Virus record (IMG/VR): IMGVR_UViG_3300042446_002147
Location: 1 to 64,000 of that record
DNA from: a virus
Strand: one strand, 5' to 3'
DNA length: 64,000 nucleotides
A program made the translations under genes and the position numbers. The notes beneath the pieces are model-generated. The model did no database searches, was not told the origin of the DNA, and saw only the letters and a program-made list of their open reading frames with translations. How positions within the stretch are numbered: the stretch's first letter is position 1; the number at the start of each line of letters is the position of its first letter. This document shows, piece after piece, positions 42,708-51,921 of this stretch.

Positions 42708-43582
42708 TTTTAGATATATGTGATATAATTAACAAGCATAAAGGAAAATCTGCTTTAGTGATAGGTAACGGCCCTAGTTTAACCCCTGAAATAAAAAGAA
42801 ATTTACACGATCTTAACCCAGAGAGTATAGTTACTTTTGGTATGAACTATTGGTTCGAGTATTACAACAAAACACCCGACTATTGGATAATGGCTGAGCC
42901 CAGCTTAACTCTACCTAGAGTGATATCAGAGATTAAAAATTTTAACATCCCTGTCTTATATCCAGATGTTGTTGATTTAACTCCTCGTAAATTCATAGAT
43001 GAAAACCAAATAACGTGTTTGCCTTTTGATAGAATGCATTATAATAATCAAGATTGTGGTGAGAATTTACCTTGGTATGAAAAATTTAAAAATTGGAATG
43101 ATCCCATAGAACATTATTGTTGTGAAGGGTTTATAAAGGATAGAAAAAGTATACAAGAGGAATTTGGTATTTATTGTAATTCTGATAATATAGATTTCCC
43201 CTTTAGAAAAAGAAAGCTGTTGGATTTTAATGGTCCTTTAAATGAAATAATATTAAGAACATACGGTCCAGGAAGAAGCGTTATTCTTCATGGATTATCA
43301 TTTGCTACTATGATGGGATGTGATTCAATATATGTGATAGGATTTGACTGGGATTATTCTAAAGGATATTCAGGACAAATAAACACCAATGATGATTATA
43401 CTTTATTATCAGATCCTCCTAATTTACTAGGATTTAGCGACGATGTTATGGAAGATCTTAATATAATAAAAGAATTGGCTAAAAATATAGGTACTAATAT
43501 TTACAATCTAAATAAAAACTCGTGGCATAAAATATTAGATTTTTGTGATTACGATGAATTCTATAATAAAATAAGGGTATGA
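42704..43582 (+). CDS. Maf/DUF115-like putative glycosyltransferase, paralogue 2
   Basis: This 292-residue protein has ALVIGNGPSLTPEIKRNL, PDYWIMAEPSLTL, YPDVVDLTPRKF and CDSIYVIGFDWDYSKGYSG, and is a diverged duplicate of the gene at 40818. IGNGPSL is seen in GT42 sialyltransferases and DUF115 proteins. It is flanked by ATGA overlaps on both sides, so it is co-translated with the transferase-like genes around it. The donor is probably a CMP-linked sugar if the family relation holds. Confidence 0.6.
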   Translation: MILDICDIINKHKGKSALVIGNGPSLTPEIKRNLHDLNPESIVTFGMNYWFEYYNKTPDYWIMAEPSLTLPRVISEIKNFNIPVLYPDVVDLTPRKFIDENQITCLPFDRMHYNNQDCGENLPWYEKFKNWNDPIEHYCCEGFIKDRKSIQEEFGIYCNSDNIDFPFRKRKLLDFNGPLNEIILRTYGPGRSVILHGLSFATMMGCDSIYVIGFDWDYSKGYSGQINTNDDYTLLSDPPNLLGFSDDVMEDLNIIKELAKNIGTNIYNLNKNSWHKILDFCDYDEFYNKIRV

Positions 43583-44355
43583 GTAATTATCCTGTGTGGG
43601 ATTCATCTGCAGTAAATCCTGATATTTATATAGAAAAATATACCGATTACGTAAAAACTGCTGAGCTCCAAGAAATATTAGACGGAAAAACAGTAGCTAT
43701 AGTTGGACCTTCATTTCATATAAATGGACAAAATCTTGGTAATTATATAGACTCATTTGATGTTGTAGTGAGAGTAGGATTTTTAGAAGAACCTACAGAA
43801 ATAGCTATGAAAGACTACGGTAGTAGAACAGATATAATAATACATTCATTTAACTCATTTGAAATACCAGTTGCTTACCGAAATACAGGTTACCTTTCTA
43901 AGTGTAAGCACATTATATGTGGAATGGTTTCTAGTGATTTTATAGATGACCATGAATCTTTTTTTGCTTCTTTAAGAGAAATAGGTATTAAAGTACAAAA
44001 TGTGGAAGATAGCTATTTATATGGATTTTTTAGAAGAGTTGGAACAATATGTAATTTAGGAACAGTAGGAATAGAAATTATTCTTAAGTATGAAATTAAA
44101 TCTCTTTTTGTTACTGGGATAAACTTTTATAACATGGGAAGATACGGTAAGGTATACAATGAGGAATATTTCGATGTTGTTTCATCTAAGATGGGAATTT
44201 ACAAGAATGAACTTAACGGAACAGTTAATGGTATTTCAGCAAGATCTGATTTACATTCTCAGAAACCTCAGATAGAGCATTTTAAATCAGTAGCTAGATC
44301 TGACGATAGAGTATTGTTGGATAAATATTTGGAAGATAATTTATTCGTTCCTTGA
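43579..44355 (+). CDS. GT29/GT42-like sialyltransferase-type protein
   Basis: This 258-residue protein has VAIVGPSFHINGQNLGNYID followed by SFDVVVRVGF and YGSRTDIIIHS. This resembles the sialyl motif L of family 29 (VGxS..l.g...G..ID..D.VvR.N). CNLGTVGIEIILKYEIKSLF and a later histidine region would correspond to motif S and the VS region. It would use a CMP-activated sugar. It ends converging on the FkbM gene with a 15-bp overlap. Confidence 0.65.
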   Translation: MSNYPVWDSSAVNPDIYIEKYTDYVKTAELQEILDGKTVAIVGPSFHINGQNLGNYIDSFDVVVRVGFLEEPTEIAMKDYGSRTDIIIHSFNSFEIPVAYRNTGYLSKCKHIICGMVSSDFIDDHESFFASLREIGIKVQNVEDSYLYGFFRRVGTICNLGTVGIEIILKYEIKSLFVTGINFYNMGRYGKVYNEEYFDVVSSKMGIYKNELNGTVNGISARSDLHSQKPQIEHFKSVARSDDRVLLDKYLEDNLFVP

Positions 44356-44940
44356 TCCTCCCCACCATACAAATTCGTAACTGAATTTTGTATTGAAACC
44401 TAATTTATTTAGATCATCAATAATTCCGTACATGTATTCTTTTTTAATACCCTTGTTTCTGTGGAATTGTATTTGTATATTTTGCACAAGGTCTAGACAT
44501 TTATTTTCTATAAGATAAGGTACTAGATCATATTCATATCCCTCGATATTGATCATTAGAACTGCTATTCTTTGATCTTTGATAAAATCCTTTGCGTCTT
44601 TGATTAGTATTATCTCTTCACCTTCATTTGATATTGATGATCCATCTTCATCTAGATTTATTTTATCCTCTTTATTCTCTAGCCCTAATGCAAAATTGTG
44701 CACCTTAATTTTTTCTGGAAATATCACATCCTCTATGAAGCTTTTTATTGGCTCGAATCCTATTCCATTACACCCATATTTATTGTACATATCAATAAGC
44801 CATTGACCTTTGTATGCACCAACATCTACTATTAGATCATCTGGACATAAATTGTAATTCCTTAAATGCTTCTGATCTCCTAAATCACCGAACCATCTCT
44901 CGATTGTGTTTCTAAATTCGTTATCCTGTTTTGTAATCAT
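44341..44940 (-). CDS. FkbM-family methyltransferase
   Basis: This 199-residue protein has DLIVDVGAYKGQW (SAM-binding motif I), GFEPIKSF, and the FkbM signature ...AVLMINIEGYEYDLVPYLIE. FkbM-type enzymes O-methylate sugars and occur in many surface-glycan clusters. It is the last gene of a three-gene minus-strand block embedded in the plus-strand island and overlaps the aminotransferase gene by 4 bp. Confidence 0.8.
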   Translation of the reverse strand: MITKQDNEFRNTIERWFGDLGDQKHLRNYNLCPDDLIVDVGAYKGQWLIDMYNKYGCNGIGFEPIKSFIEDVIFPEKIKVHNFALGLENKEDKINLDEDGSSISNEGEEIILIKDAKDFIKDQRIAVLMINIEGYEYDLVPYLIENKCLDLVQNIQIQFHRNKGIKKEYMYGIIDDLNKLGFNTKFSYEFVWWGGSRNE

Positions 44941-46085
44941 AATATAGATTTTTTTATAATTTTTAAAGCTTCTTTAACCTCTTCGTCTTTTACTGCTAAA
45001 TTAGGTCTAATCCTAATTGATGTATCCCCTGCTGAATTAACAAGTAATCCGTTGTTTTTAGATCTAAGAATAAAAGAATTTCTTTGTTCTTGATTTTCAA
45101 AATCAAAAGCTATTAACAGCCCACACGATCTAACATTCATTAGACCCATTTCTTCTAGTCCTGTGTGTAATTTATATCCTTGTTTTATTGAATTCCCTGT
45201 CAGATCTTTCTCTTTGATTGCCTTAATTATATACGTAGATCTAATCATGTCAATTATATCACCGTCCCATGTTATGCAATATTTTGACGGATCATTAATT
45301 TTTTCTGCTATTCTCTTAGTTGACATAGCTCCCGATACTTGTGACTTTTTTCCGAATATTATTATATCCGGAGCATAAGCAGTATTTTGAAAATACCATA
45401 TTTTTCCTGTGGTACAGAATCCTGTTTGTATCTCATCATAAATAAGAGGTATATCATACTTATTTGCTATCGATCTTAGTCCTTTAAAAAATTCTAAAGA
45501 GTAATAGATATCTCCATTGGTACATTGAACAGGTTCAAAAAGTATAGCAGCTATATTTTGATCCTTTTTAATTGACAATTCAAGATCATCTAAGTCGTTA
45601 AATTTAGGCCAAACTTTATCCCCAGGAAATCCGTTTAATCTCTTGTAGCTTGGCCCAGTTCTACCTGTTACTATATTTCCGTATGAAGTAATACCATGGA
45701 AGCTTTTATTATGAGATATAACCTTAGGATTTTTTTTATTTGAATATTCAAATGCCATTTTTATACCATGCTCTACTGCAAGAGCTCCTGTACATGCAAA
45801 ATGAGGATTATGAAAAATACCTAAGGAAGTAAATTCCATAAAATCTTTTTCAAATGTCTCCCTTTCTTCTGATGTGTATTCGCAGTTGGTTATCCTAATA
45901 CCTGCCCATTTATTAATAGATTCTTTAAAATCATCTCTTTTAAATATATCGTGATTATAGCCAAGAGGAAGAGAAGAATACATTGACATGAAATCTAAGT
46001 ATAATCTATCGTCCTCCTTATTATATAGGTAACTATTATTTGATAGTAAGGGGTCTATTTTTATTTTATAAAAACTGTTTATCAT
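44937..46085 (-). CDS. class III PLP aminotransferase
   Basis: This 382-residue protein shows HNKSFHGITSYGN, IAAILFEPVQCTNGD, IPLIYDEIQTGFCTTG and PDIIIFGKKSQVSG, where Lys binds PLP. This is the ordinary arrangement of class III (ornithine/lysine-epsilon type) aminotransferases, closest by eye to L-lysine 6-aminotransferases. In a glycan island it may aminate a keto sugar or make a sugar-linked amine. It is coupled to the CMP-transferase gene by a 4-bp overlap. Confidence 0.8.
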   Translation of the reverse strand: MINSFYKIKIDPLLSNNSYLYNKEDDRLYLDFMSMYSSLPLGYNHDIFKRDDFKESINKWAGIRITNCEYTSEERETFEKDFMEFTSLGIFHNPHFACTGALAVEHGIKMAFEYSNKKNPKVISHNKSFHGITSYGNIVTGRTGPSYKRLNGFPGDKVWPKFNDLDDLELSIKKDQNIAAILFEPVQCTNGDIYYSLEFFKGLRSIANKYDIPLIYDEIQTGFCTTGKIWYFQNTAYAPDIIIFGKKSQVSGAMSTKRIAEKINDPSKYCITWDGDIIDMIRSTYIIKAIKEKDLTGNSIKQGYKLHTGLEEMGLMNVRSCGLLIAFDFENQEQRNSFILRSKNNGLLVNSAGDTSIRIRPNLAVKDEEVKEALKIIKKSIL

Positions 46086-47200
46086 AGTTTTTTAATATCT
46101 CCCGTATATATGTGATCAACGTCTTCTCTTGAAACAGCTAATCTAATAGCTGGTACGTTTCCAGTTGCTTCTATTCTATGGATTCTGTTTTTTTCTATGA
46201 ATACCATATCTCCTTCTTTAACTATTTTATTAGCTCCTTCTATTTCAAATATCCATTCGCCTTTAACAATTAACCACCATTCATTCCAATCCGAATGATA
46301 ATGTCTTCTGTTACCTTCACCTGGATTTTGACAGATTAGTGTTGCACTATTATTTTCTGAGTTTACTACTCTTTTACTCCAGGATGATTCTCCCATAGAG
46401 TTTATAACGTCGTATAGATTAACTATTTCTTTATTAGAATCGTGCAAATCGTTGTATTCGACGCCATCCTTAACTAGAATGCTAGGAACATCATTTTCTT
46501 TATGTAAATCTGTAGAGTCCTTCTCAATTTTCTGTATGTGCTCAGCTATCACTTCAGCTATATCAAAATCCTCTTCATTATCGATGTCAACGGTTGAAAA
46601 TCCTTTTAGTTCGAAAGTGTCCTTTGGATAATCTCCACCGTGATATCCAGCTCCGTGGATTTTCATATTTTCATTGTATTCTTTTGTAGTCCATGCCATT
46701 AATGAACAAGCGTATGCTTTTATCGGCTCTAGTTCTTGTGAAGGAAGTGTTACCCCTATAGGATCAAAATTAATTGGCTCATTTTTATAAATAGCTTCTA
46801 TTTGCACGTTCTTTACTGATATTAATGTGTTGATATCACCTATCTTAATTCTCTCTACAAATTCTCTAATTTCTTCTGGTGTTATAAAAGGTGATGTAGA
46901 TAGGATCTGCACTATCACGTCGCATTCTATATTATTTATAAACTCCTGTGTGAAATCGTCATTGGTAGCAGAATCGGAGGATAAGTGCTCGGGCCTTTTG
47001 TGAAATTTAATACCGCTTTTTTCTGCAATATCTTTAAACACATCTGATTCGGAATTTATATAAATCTCGTCGAATACTCCTGCTTCCTTTGCTGCATCTA
47101 TCGGGTACTGTATTAGTTGTTTTCCTAAGATTTTCCTAAGATTTTTTTTAGGAACTCTCTTGCTACCCATTCTTGCGGGGATCATTGCTACTATTTTCAT
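46082..47200 (-). CDS. CMP-sugar synthetase (NeuA-like) fused to a cupin domain
   Basis: Residues 1-230 carry MIPARMGSKRVPKKNL, INSESDVF and LSTSPFITPEEIREFV, the cytidylyltransferase signatures of the NeuA/PseF/LegF group (KdsB differs in the first motif). Residues about 285-370 form a cupin with GEGNRRHYHSDWNEWWLIVK and GDMVFIEKNRIHRIEA, whose His/Glu set binds metal in sugar epimerases and isomerases. The enzyme would activate an ulosonic acid with CTP; the cupin could isomerise or sense the sugar. It is first in its minus-strand unit, with a TATATA-type leader. Confidence 0.82.
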   Translation of the reverse strand: MKIVAMIPARMGSKRVPKKNLRKILGKQLIQYPIDAAKEAGVFDEIYINSESDVFKDIAEKSGIKFHKRPEHLSSDSATNDDFTQEFINNIECDVIVQILSTSPFITPEEIREFVERIKIGDINTLISVKNVQIEAIYKNEPINFDPIGVTLPSQELEPIKAYACSLMAWTTKEYNENMKIHGAGYHGGDYPKDTFELKGFSTVDIDNEEDFDIAEVIAEHIQKIEKDSTDLHKENDVPSILVKDGVEYNDLHDSNKEIVNLYDVINSMGESSWSKRVVNSENNSATLICQNPGEGNRRHYHSDWNEWWLIVKGEWIFEIEGANKIVKEGDMVFIEKNRIHRIEATGNVPAIRLAVSREDVDHIYTGDIKKL

Positions 47201-47251
47201 ATTTAACTAATTTGTTTTATATATTTTACTTGAAACCTATATGATTATTTC

Positions 47252-47905
47252 ATGTATAATAATAAAAAAAATGATATGAACTTAAATAAGCAAGAAGATG
47301 AGTACAACTGGAAAAATTACACTCCAGAATATTCCGATCAATTAAGGGGAATGGTTAAAAACGATGGTTTTGATTTTTTTGTAAAAAACTATGAAATAAT
47401 TAACGACAACCCAGTTTTTCATGATAATTTAGTTAGTAACTGGAAAGAAATATACTCTCTTATTTATAAAATAAATCCTAAGAGTATTTTTGAATTCGGG
47501 TGTGGTGCTTGTTATCATTTAAGAAATATTATGACATTATGCCCAGAGATTAAAGTTTCAGGAGCTGACTATCTAGGAACACAGATAGAATTCGGTAAAG
47601 AATTTATTCCGGAAGGTATGGAATTTCCTAAAAATGTATCCGTTAGAGATTTAACAGAAGATGTATCAGATATACCTAAAGCAGAATTAGTCTATTCACA
47701 AGCAGTAGTTATGCACTTAAACTCAGAGAAGGCTGTAAAAATGATGCAGAACATGGGTGAGGTAGCAGAAAAATATATAATAATGGTTGAGGGCGTAAGG
47801 AATCACGAGAATTGGTATGAGCTTGTTAATTATGCTTTACCAGATTGGAAAATGACTTTAACTAATAATTACATTGATTACGGTATAATATTAGAAAGAA
47901 AATGA
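47252..47905 (+). CDS. class I SAM-dependent methyltransferase
   Basis: This 217-residue protein has SIFEFGCGACYHLRNI (motif I), VSGADYLGTQIEFG, and AELVYSQAVVMHLNSEKAVK (motif IV/post-IV). It belongs to the small-molecule/sugar methyltransferase type common in capsule and O-antigen clusters. Start ATG 47252 or the internal ATG 47276 are both possible since neither has a ribosome binding site. It is coupled to the ColD-like gene by ATGA. Confidence 0.75.
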   Translation: MYNNKKNDMNLNKQEDEYNWKNYTPEYSDQLRGMVKNDGFDFFVKNYEIINDNPVFHDNLVSNWKEIYSLIYKINPKSIFEFGCGACYHLRNIMTLCPEIKVSGADYLGTQIEFGKEFIPEGMEFPKNVSVRDLTEDVSDIPKAELVYSQAVVMHLNSEKAVKMMQNMGEVAEKYIIMVEGVRNHENWYELVNYALPDWKMTLTNNYIDYGIILERK

Positions 47906-49071
47906 AAAATGTAAAATTGGTATCAGACACAATATCAAAAAATGATATAGAAAAACTAGTGACATGGATGTCACAAGATGATATACCACAATTAACAAAA
48001 GGTCCTTTAACAATAAAATTTCAGAATGACTTCTCTAATTTTTTAGGTGAAGATTTAAGAAGCTGTTTTATTAATTCGGGATCATCTGCTATTCTTTTAT
48101 CTCTTCTTGCTCTTAAGATAAAGAACAATATAAAAAAAGTTGTTGTACCTTCAGTTTCTTGGGCAACAGATTTAAGTAGCCCTATGGTTCTTGGATTAGA
48201 AACTATATTATGTGATTGTAACTTACAAGATCTATCATTAGATCTAGACAAATTAGAAAAGATCTTTGAAGAAGAAAGTCCAGAGGTTTGTATATTAGTT
48301 TCTGTATTAGGATTAGTGCCTGATATGGAGCGTATAATGAGTCTTTGTAAGAAATATAACGTTATTCTTTTGGAAGATGTTTGCGAGAGCTTAGGATCAA
48401 AATATAAAGGTGATTACCTTGGAACTTTTGGTCTTATGTCATTCTTTTCTTTCTATTATGGTCATCATATAAGTACTATAGAGGGAGGAATGATTACAAC
48501 AGAAGATAAAAACATGCATGATATTTTAGTTTCTATACGTAATCATGGATGGGATAGAGATTGGAGTGAGGATCTAAAAAAAGAATATCGGGAGAAATAC
48601 GGAATTGATTCTTTTTCTAGCATGTATGCTTTCTATTTTCCTGGACTAAATCTCAGATCTACTGATCTTCAAGCATTCCTAGGAATAAATCAGATAGAAA
48701 AAATAGAACCTTTTTCCTCAGTTAGGAATAGAAACTTTCTTAAATATTCGGAACTTATAAAAGAAAACTATTTGAACGTTAATCAGAGAGATGGCGATTT
48801 TGTTTCTAATTTCGCTTATCCTGTGGTACACTCAGAAAGAGCTTCAATCATTGCTAAGATTAAAGAGCATAATATAGAAGTTAGACCTCTTATTGCAGGA
48901 TCTATGGCTAAGCAACCATTTGCAACGGGGGTTAATAAAAAATACGGAACAGGTAATTCTGATATAATTCATGAGAAAGGATTTTATTTACCTAATCACC
49001 AAGATTTATCTTTAGAGCAGGTTGAGTTCATTGCATCTTTGGTTAATTCTGAAAAAAATAATTTAAAATGA
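47902..49071 (+). CDS. ColD/RfbH-like sugar 3-dehydratase of the DegT aminotransferase fold
   Basis: This 389-residue DegT/DnrJ/EryC1-family protein has [46 protein letters not shown] and [19 protein letters not shown]. The residue that would be the PLP lysine is His188 in that last motif. Lys-to-His at this point, with an HH pair, marks the 3-deoxygenating members ColD (GDP-4-keto-6-deoxymannose 3-dehydratase) and RfbH/E1. Gmd, which makes ColD's substrate, is the next gene (ATGA overlap). Together they point to GDP-colitose or a related 3,6-dideoxysugar. A plain aminotransferase role is unlikely without the lysine. Confidence 0.8.
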   Translation: MKNVKLVSDTISKNDIEKLVTWMSQDDIPQLTKGPLTIKFQNDFSNFLGEDLRSCFINSGSSAILLSLLALKIKNNIKKVVVPSVSWATDLSSPMVLGLETILCDCNLQDLSLDLDKLEKIFEEESPEVCILVSVLGLVPDMERIMSLCKKYNVILLEDVCESLGSKYKGDYLGTFGLMSFFSFYYGHHISTIEGGMITTEDKNMHDILVSIRNHGWDRDWSEDLKKEYREKYGIDSFSSMYAFYFPGLNLRSTDLQAFLGINQIEKIEPFSSVRNRNFLKYSELIKENYLNVNQRDGDFVSNFAYPVVHSERASIIAKIKEHNIEVRPLIAGSMAKQPFATGVNKKYGTGNSDIIHEKGFYLPNHQDLSLEQVEFIASLVNSEKNNLK

Positions 49072-50075
49072 AAAAAGCTATAATAACAGGAGTTAACGGG
49101 CAAGACGGAAGTTATCTTGCTGAACTCCTTCTCGATAAAGGATATGAAGTACACGGTACTATTAGAAGATCCTCATCTTTTAATACATGGAGAATAGATC
49201 ATATTAGATCTCATGAAAATTTCCATTGGCACTATGCTGATGTTACAGATCCGGTATCTATTAGTAACCTTATATCTAGAATAAAGCCAGAAGAATTTTA
49301 TAATTTAGCTGCTCAAAGCCATGTTAAAATTTCTTTTGAAATTCCTTACTATACAGGACAAGTTGATGCTATAGGAACACTTAATGTACTTGAAGCAATA
49401 AGAACGCATTCGCCAATTACTAAGCTTTATCAAGCATCAACATCAGAACTTTATGGAAAAGTTCAAGAAATACCACAGAATGAAAATACACCTTTTTATC
49501 CAAGAAGCCCTTATGGAGTTGCTAAGCTTTATGGATTTTGGATAATAAAAAACTACAGAGAAGCATACGACATATTTGCATGCAATGGAATTCTTTTTAA
49601 TCACACATCGCCAAGAAGAGGAGAAAACTTTATGGAGAAAAAGATTGTAGATTCTCTTGTAGCTATTCACAAAGGGGGTAAAGAAATTCTTAAGCTTGGG
49701 AATCTTGATGCTAAAAGGGATATTGGTCATGCTAAAGAATATGTTGAAGGCATGTGGAGAATGCTTCAACAAGAAACCCCCGAAGATTTTGTTCTTGCTA
49801 CTGGTATGTGTTTTTCTGTAAGAGAAATAGTTGAAACCGTTTATCAAATTTTAGGTAATAAAATAAGATGGGAAGGGGAAGGACTAGAAGAAAAAGGTTT
49901 AGATGTGGAAACTGAAAAAATCGTAGTTTCTATAGACCCTAAATATTTTAGACCTTCGGAGGTTGATCTACTAATTGGTAATCCTAAAAAAGCTAAAGAT
50001 ATTCTTGGGTGGGAAAGTAATAGCACAATTAGGGGAATTTTAGAAGAGATGGTTAACGAGCAAATCAAAAAATAA
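49068..50075 (+). CDS. gmd: GDP-mannose 4,6-dehydratase
   Basis: This 335-residue protein has [61 protein letters not shown] (Ser/Thr, Glu) and [15 protein letters not shown] (Tyr-x3-Lys), and [11 protein letters not shown]. It has the whole conserved backbone of Gmd and is near normal length (about 345-370). It makes GDP-4-keto-6-deoxy-D-mannose, the branch point to GDP-fucose (Fcl-like, 33574) or GDP-colitose (ColD-like, 47902). Confidence 0.93.
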   Translation: MKKAIITGVNGQDGSYLAELLLDKGYEVHGTIRRSSSFNTWRIDHIRSHENFHWHYADVTDPVSISNLISRIKPEEFYNLAAQSHVKISFEIPYYTGQVDAIGTLNVLEAIRTHSPITKLYQASTSELYGKVQEIPQNENTPFYPRSPYGVAKLYGFWIIKNYREAYDIFACNGILFNHTSPRRGENFMEKKIVDSLVAIHKGGKEILKLGNLDAKRDIGHAKEYVEGMWRMLQQETPEDFVLATGMCFSVREIVETVYQILGNKIRWEGEGLEEKGLDVETEKIVVSIDPKYFRPSEVDLLIGNPKKAKDILGWESNSTIRGILEEMVNEQIKK

Positions 50076-50662
50076 TGGACTATAAAGGTTTAATTGAAAA
50101 AGAAATAGAGTATTTAAGAAAGATACCAACCGAAAGAATTGGCGATATAGTAAGAATAATAAATTCAAATCTAAAAGGCGGAAGAATAATAACTTCCGGT
50201 ATGGGAAAGGCAGGACAAGTTGCTAATACCTTTGCAACTACACTCTGCTCTACAGGAACCCCTTCTTTTTTTCTACATCCTGCAGAAGCTCAACATGGAG
50301 ATCTTGGTATGATAATGCCAGGAGATATAATTATAGTTTTTAGTAACTCAGGAAAAACTAGAGAAGTTATAGAGCTTATAGAACTTGTACATTCTTTAGA
50401 ATATAATAATATTATATTTGGTGTTATAGGAAAAAGAAACCCTCAATTAGATCTAATATTTGCAGATTATATTGAATTTGGTGAGGTGGAAGAAATATGT
50501 CCTCTTGGATTAACACCAACCACTTCAACAACTTGTATGTCAGTTATTTGTGATCTTATGGTAGTTGGAATAATGGCTAATAAAGAATTTACCAAAGAAG
50601 AATACGCAAAATTCCATCATGGCGGATATTTGAATTTAAAGGCTAAAGGAATTTCTAATTAA
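50075..50662 (+). CDS. kdsD: D-arabinose 5-phosphate isomerase, SIS-only
   Basis: This 195-residue protein contains TSGMGKAGQVANTFATTLCS, LHPAEAQHGDLGMI, IIVFSNSGKTREVIELIELV and CPLGLTPTTSTTCM followed by FHHGGYLNLKAKG. These match KdsD/GutQ closely. The C-terminal CBS domains of the E. coli enzyme are absent, as in other short isomerases of this family. It makes arabinose 5-phosphate for KdsA, encoded two genes later. Start and stop overlap by one base with gmd. Confidence 0.88.
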   Translation: MDYKGLIEKEIEYLRKIPTERIGDIVRIINSNLKGGRIITSGMGKAGQVANTFATTLCSTGTPSFFLHPAEAQHGDLGMIMPGDIIIVFSNSGKTREVIELIELVHSLEYNNIIFGVIGKRNPQLDLIFADYIEFGEVEEICPLGLTPTTSTTCMSVICDLMVVGIMANKEFTKEEYAKFHHGGYLNLKAKGISN

Positions 50663-50680
50663 GATAATTTAATAATAGAA

Positions 50681-51139
50681 ATGAATAAAACGATAGGAAT
50701 TACTTGCTCTACTTTTGATCTTTTACATACTGGACATATAATTATGCTAGAGGAGTGTAAAAAATACTGCGATTATTTAATATGCGCAATACAAGTTGAT
50801 CCCTCATTAGATAGAATTGGAAAAAATAAACCAGTGCAGTCTTTAGTTGAAAGGTACATACAATTAGATGCTGTTAAGCATGTTGATAAGATTATACCAT
50901 ACACTAATGAGAAAGAGCTTGAATTAATATTTATGTCATTAGATTTAGACGTTAGAATTATAGGTGAAGAATATAAGGATATAGATTTTACAGGTAAGAA
51001 TATTTGTATAAAAAGAAATATTAAATTAATATACAATAAAAGGGAGCATAATTTTTCTACAACTAATTTAAGAAAATCAATATACTTAAATGAATTAAAT
51101 AAAGAATTAGAAAAAAATAATAAGCCGGATGGAAATTAA
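50681..51139 (+). CDS. TagD/HldE-type cytidylyl- or nucleotidyltransferase
   Basis: This 152-residue protein begins ITCSTFDLLHTGHIIMLEEC, with the HxGH motif, then CDYLICAIQVDPS, and ends with REHNFSTTNLRKSI, the (I/F)STT..R/K motif. It resembles glycerol-3-phosphate cytidylyltransferase TagD and the C-terminal domain of HldE. It would attach CMP or AMP to a sugar or polyol phosphate. It sits between kdsD and kdsA, which may mean it works on a heptose or glycerol phosphate used in the same glycan. Confidence 0.78.
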   Translation: MNKTIGITCSTFDLLHTGHIIMLEECKKYCDYLICAIQVDPSLDRIGKNKPVQSLVERYIQLDAVKHVDKIIPYTNEKELELIFMSLDLDVRIIGEEYKDIDFTGKNICIKRNIKLIYNKREHNFSTTNLRKSIYLNELNKELEKNNKPDGN

Positions 51140-51917
51140 ATATAATAAGATTCTTATAGCAGGTCCTTGCGTAATTCAAAGTTGGGACACTTGTTATGAG
51201 GTAGCTATTGAAATTAAAAGATGTGCACTTCTGTATAATTTTACACCTATCTTCAAAGCAAGTTTTGATAAAGCTAATAGAACTTCGTCTAATGGATTTA
51301 GAGGCGTTGGTATAGATAAAGGATTAGATATACTATCTAAGATCAAACAGAGGCTAGATATACCTGTTATAACGGATGTACACGAAACTGAACAAGTTGA
51401 GCAAGTAGCATCAGTTGTGGATTACTTACAAGTTCCTGCTTTTTTGTCTAGACAGACAGATCTTATTGAAGCATGTGCTAAAACAGGATTACCTGTGTTA
51501 GTTAAAAAAGGACAATTTCTTTCTCCTGAAAGTTGTAAATTCATTGAGGATAAATTTTACAAAGCTGGGGGTACACAATTACTAATAGGTGAAAGGGGTA
51601 ACAGCTTTGGGTATAATGATTTGATAGTTGATGTCACATCAATTTCTAGATTAAAAAAATCCTGCGAAAATTCAAAGATTATAATGGATTGCACACACAG
51701 TCTGCAAAGACCCAATGGAATTTACGGAAAGACAGAAGGGAGAGGTGATATGATCGAAGAGATGGTAAAATATGCTTCAGTAATGAATGCTGATGGAATA
51801 TTTATAGAAACACATCCATACCCAGAACTCTCCCCGTCGGATTCTGAAAATATGTTAGAACTTAGTAAATTTGAAAATATAATAAAAAAATCAAGATCGA
51901 TATATGATACCCACTAA
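51129..51917 (+). CDS. kdsA: 3-deoxy-D-manno-octulosonate 8-phosphate synthase
   Basis: This 262-residue protein contains LIAGPCVIQS, FKASFDKANRTS, LQVPAFLSRQTDLIEAC, KKGQFLSPESC, ERGNSFGYNDLIVD and MDCTHSLQRPNG, which identify KdsA. Cys14, the His of DCTHS, the Glu of IETHP and the Asp of SPSDSEN form the set of metal ligands of the metal-dependent class (the E. coli type has Asn at Cys14). It condenses arabinose 5-phosphate and PEP. The phosphatase KdsC is not seen in the window. It overlaps its neighbours by 11 and 14 bp if the longer downstream start is used. Confidence 0.92.
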   Translation: MEIKYNKILIAGPCVIQSWDTCYEVAIEIKRCALLYNFTPIFKASFDKANRTSSNGFRGVGIDKGLDILSKIKQRLDIPVITDVHETEQVEQVASVVDYLQVPAFLSRQTDLIEACAKTGLPVLVKKGQFLSPESCKFIEDKFYKAGGTQLLIGERGNSFGYNDLIVDVTSISRLKKSCENSKIIMDCTHSLQRPNGIYGKTEGRGDMIEEMVKYASVMNADGIFIETHPYPELSPSDSENMLELSKFENIIKKSRSIYDTH

Positions 51918-51921
51918 ATTA

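Noticed and set aside
46082-47200. KdsB proper
   Set aside because: The first motif is IPARMGSKRVPKKNL (NeuA/PseF type), not the STRLPGKPL form of KdsB.
47902-49071. Plain sugar aminotransferase
   Set aside because: The PLP lysine position is His188, which fits the dehydratase branch instead.
49443-49847. 134-codon minus frame inside gmd, also 57383-58024(-), 62162-62581(-), 13814-14140(-), 22012-22362(-)
   Set aside because: All lie opposite well-supported genes and have biased composition typical of antisense shadows.
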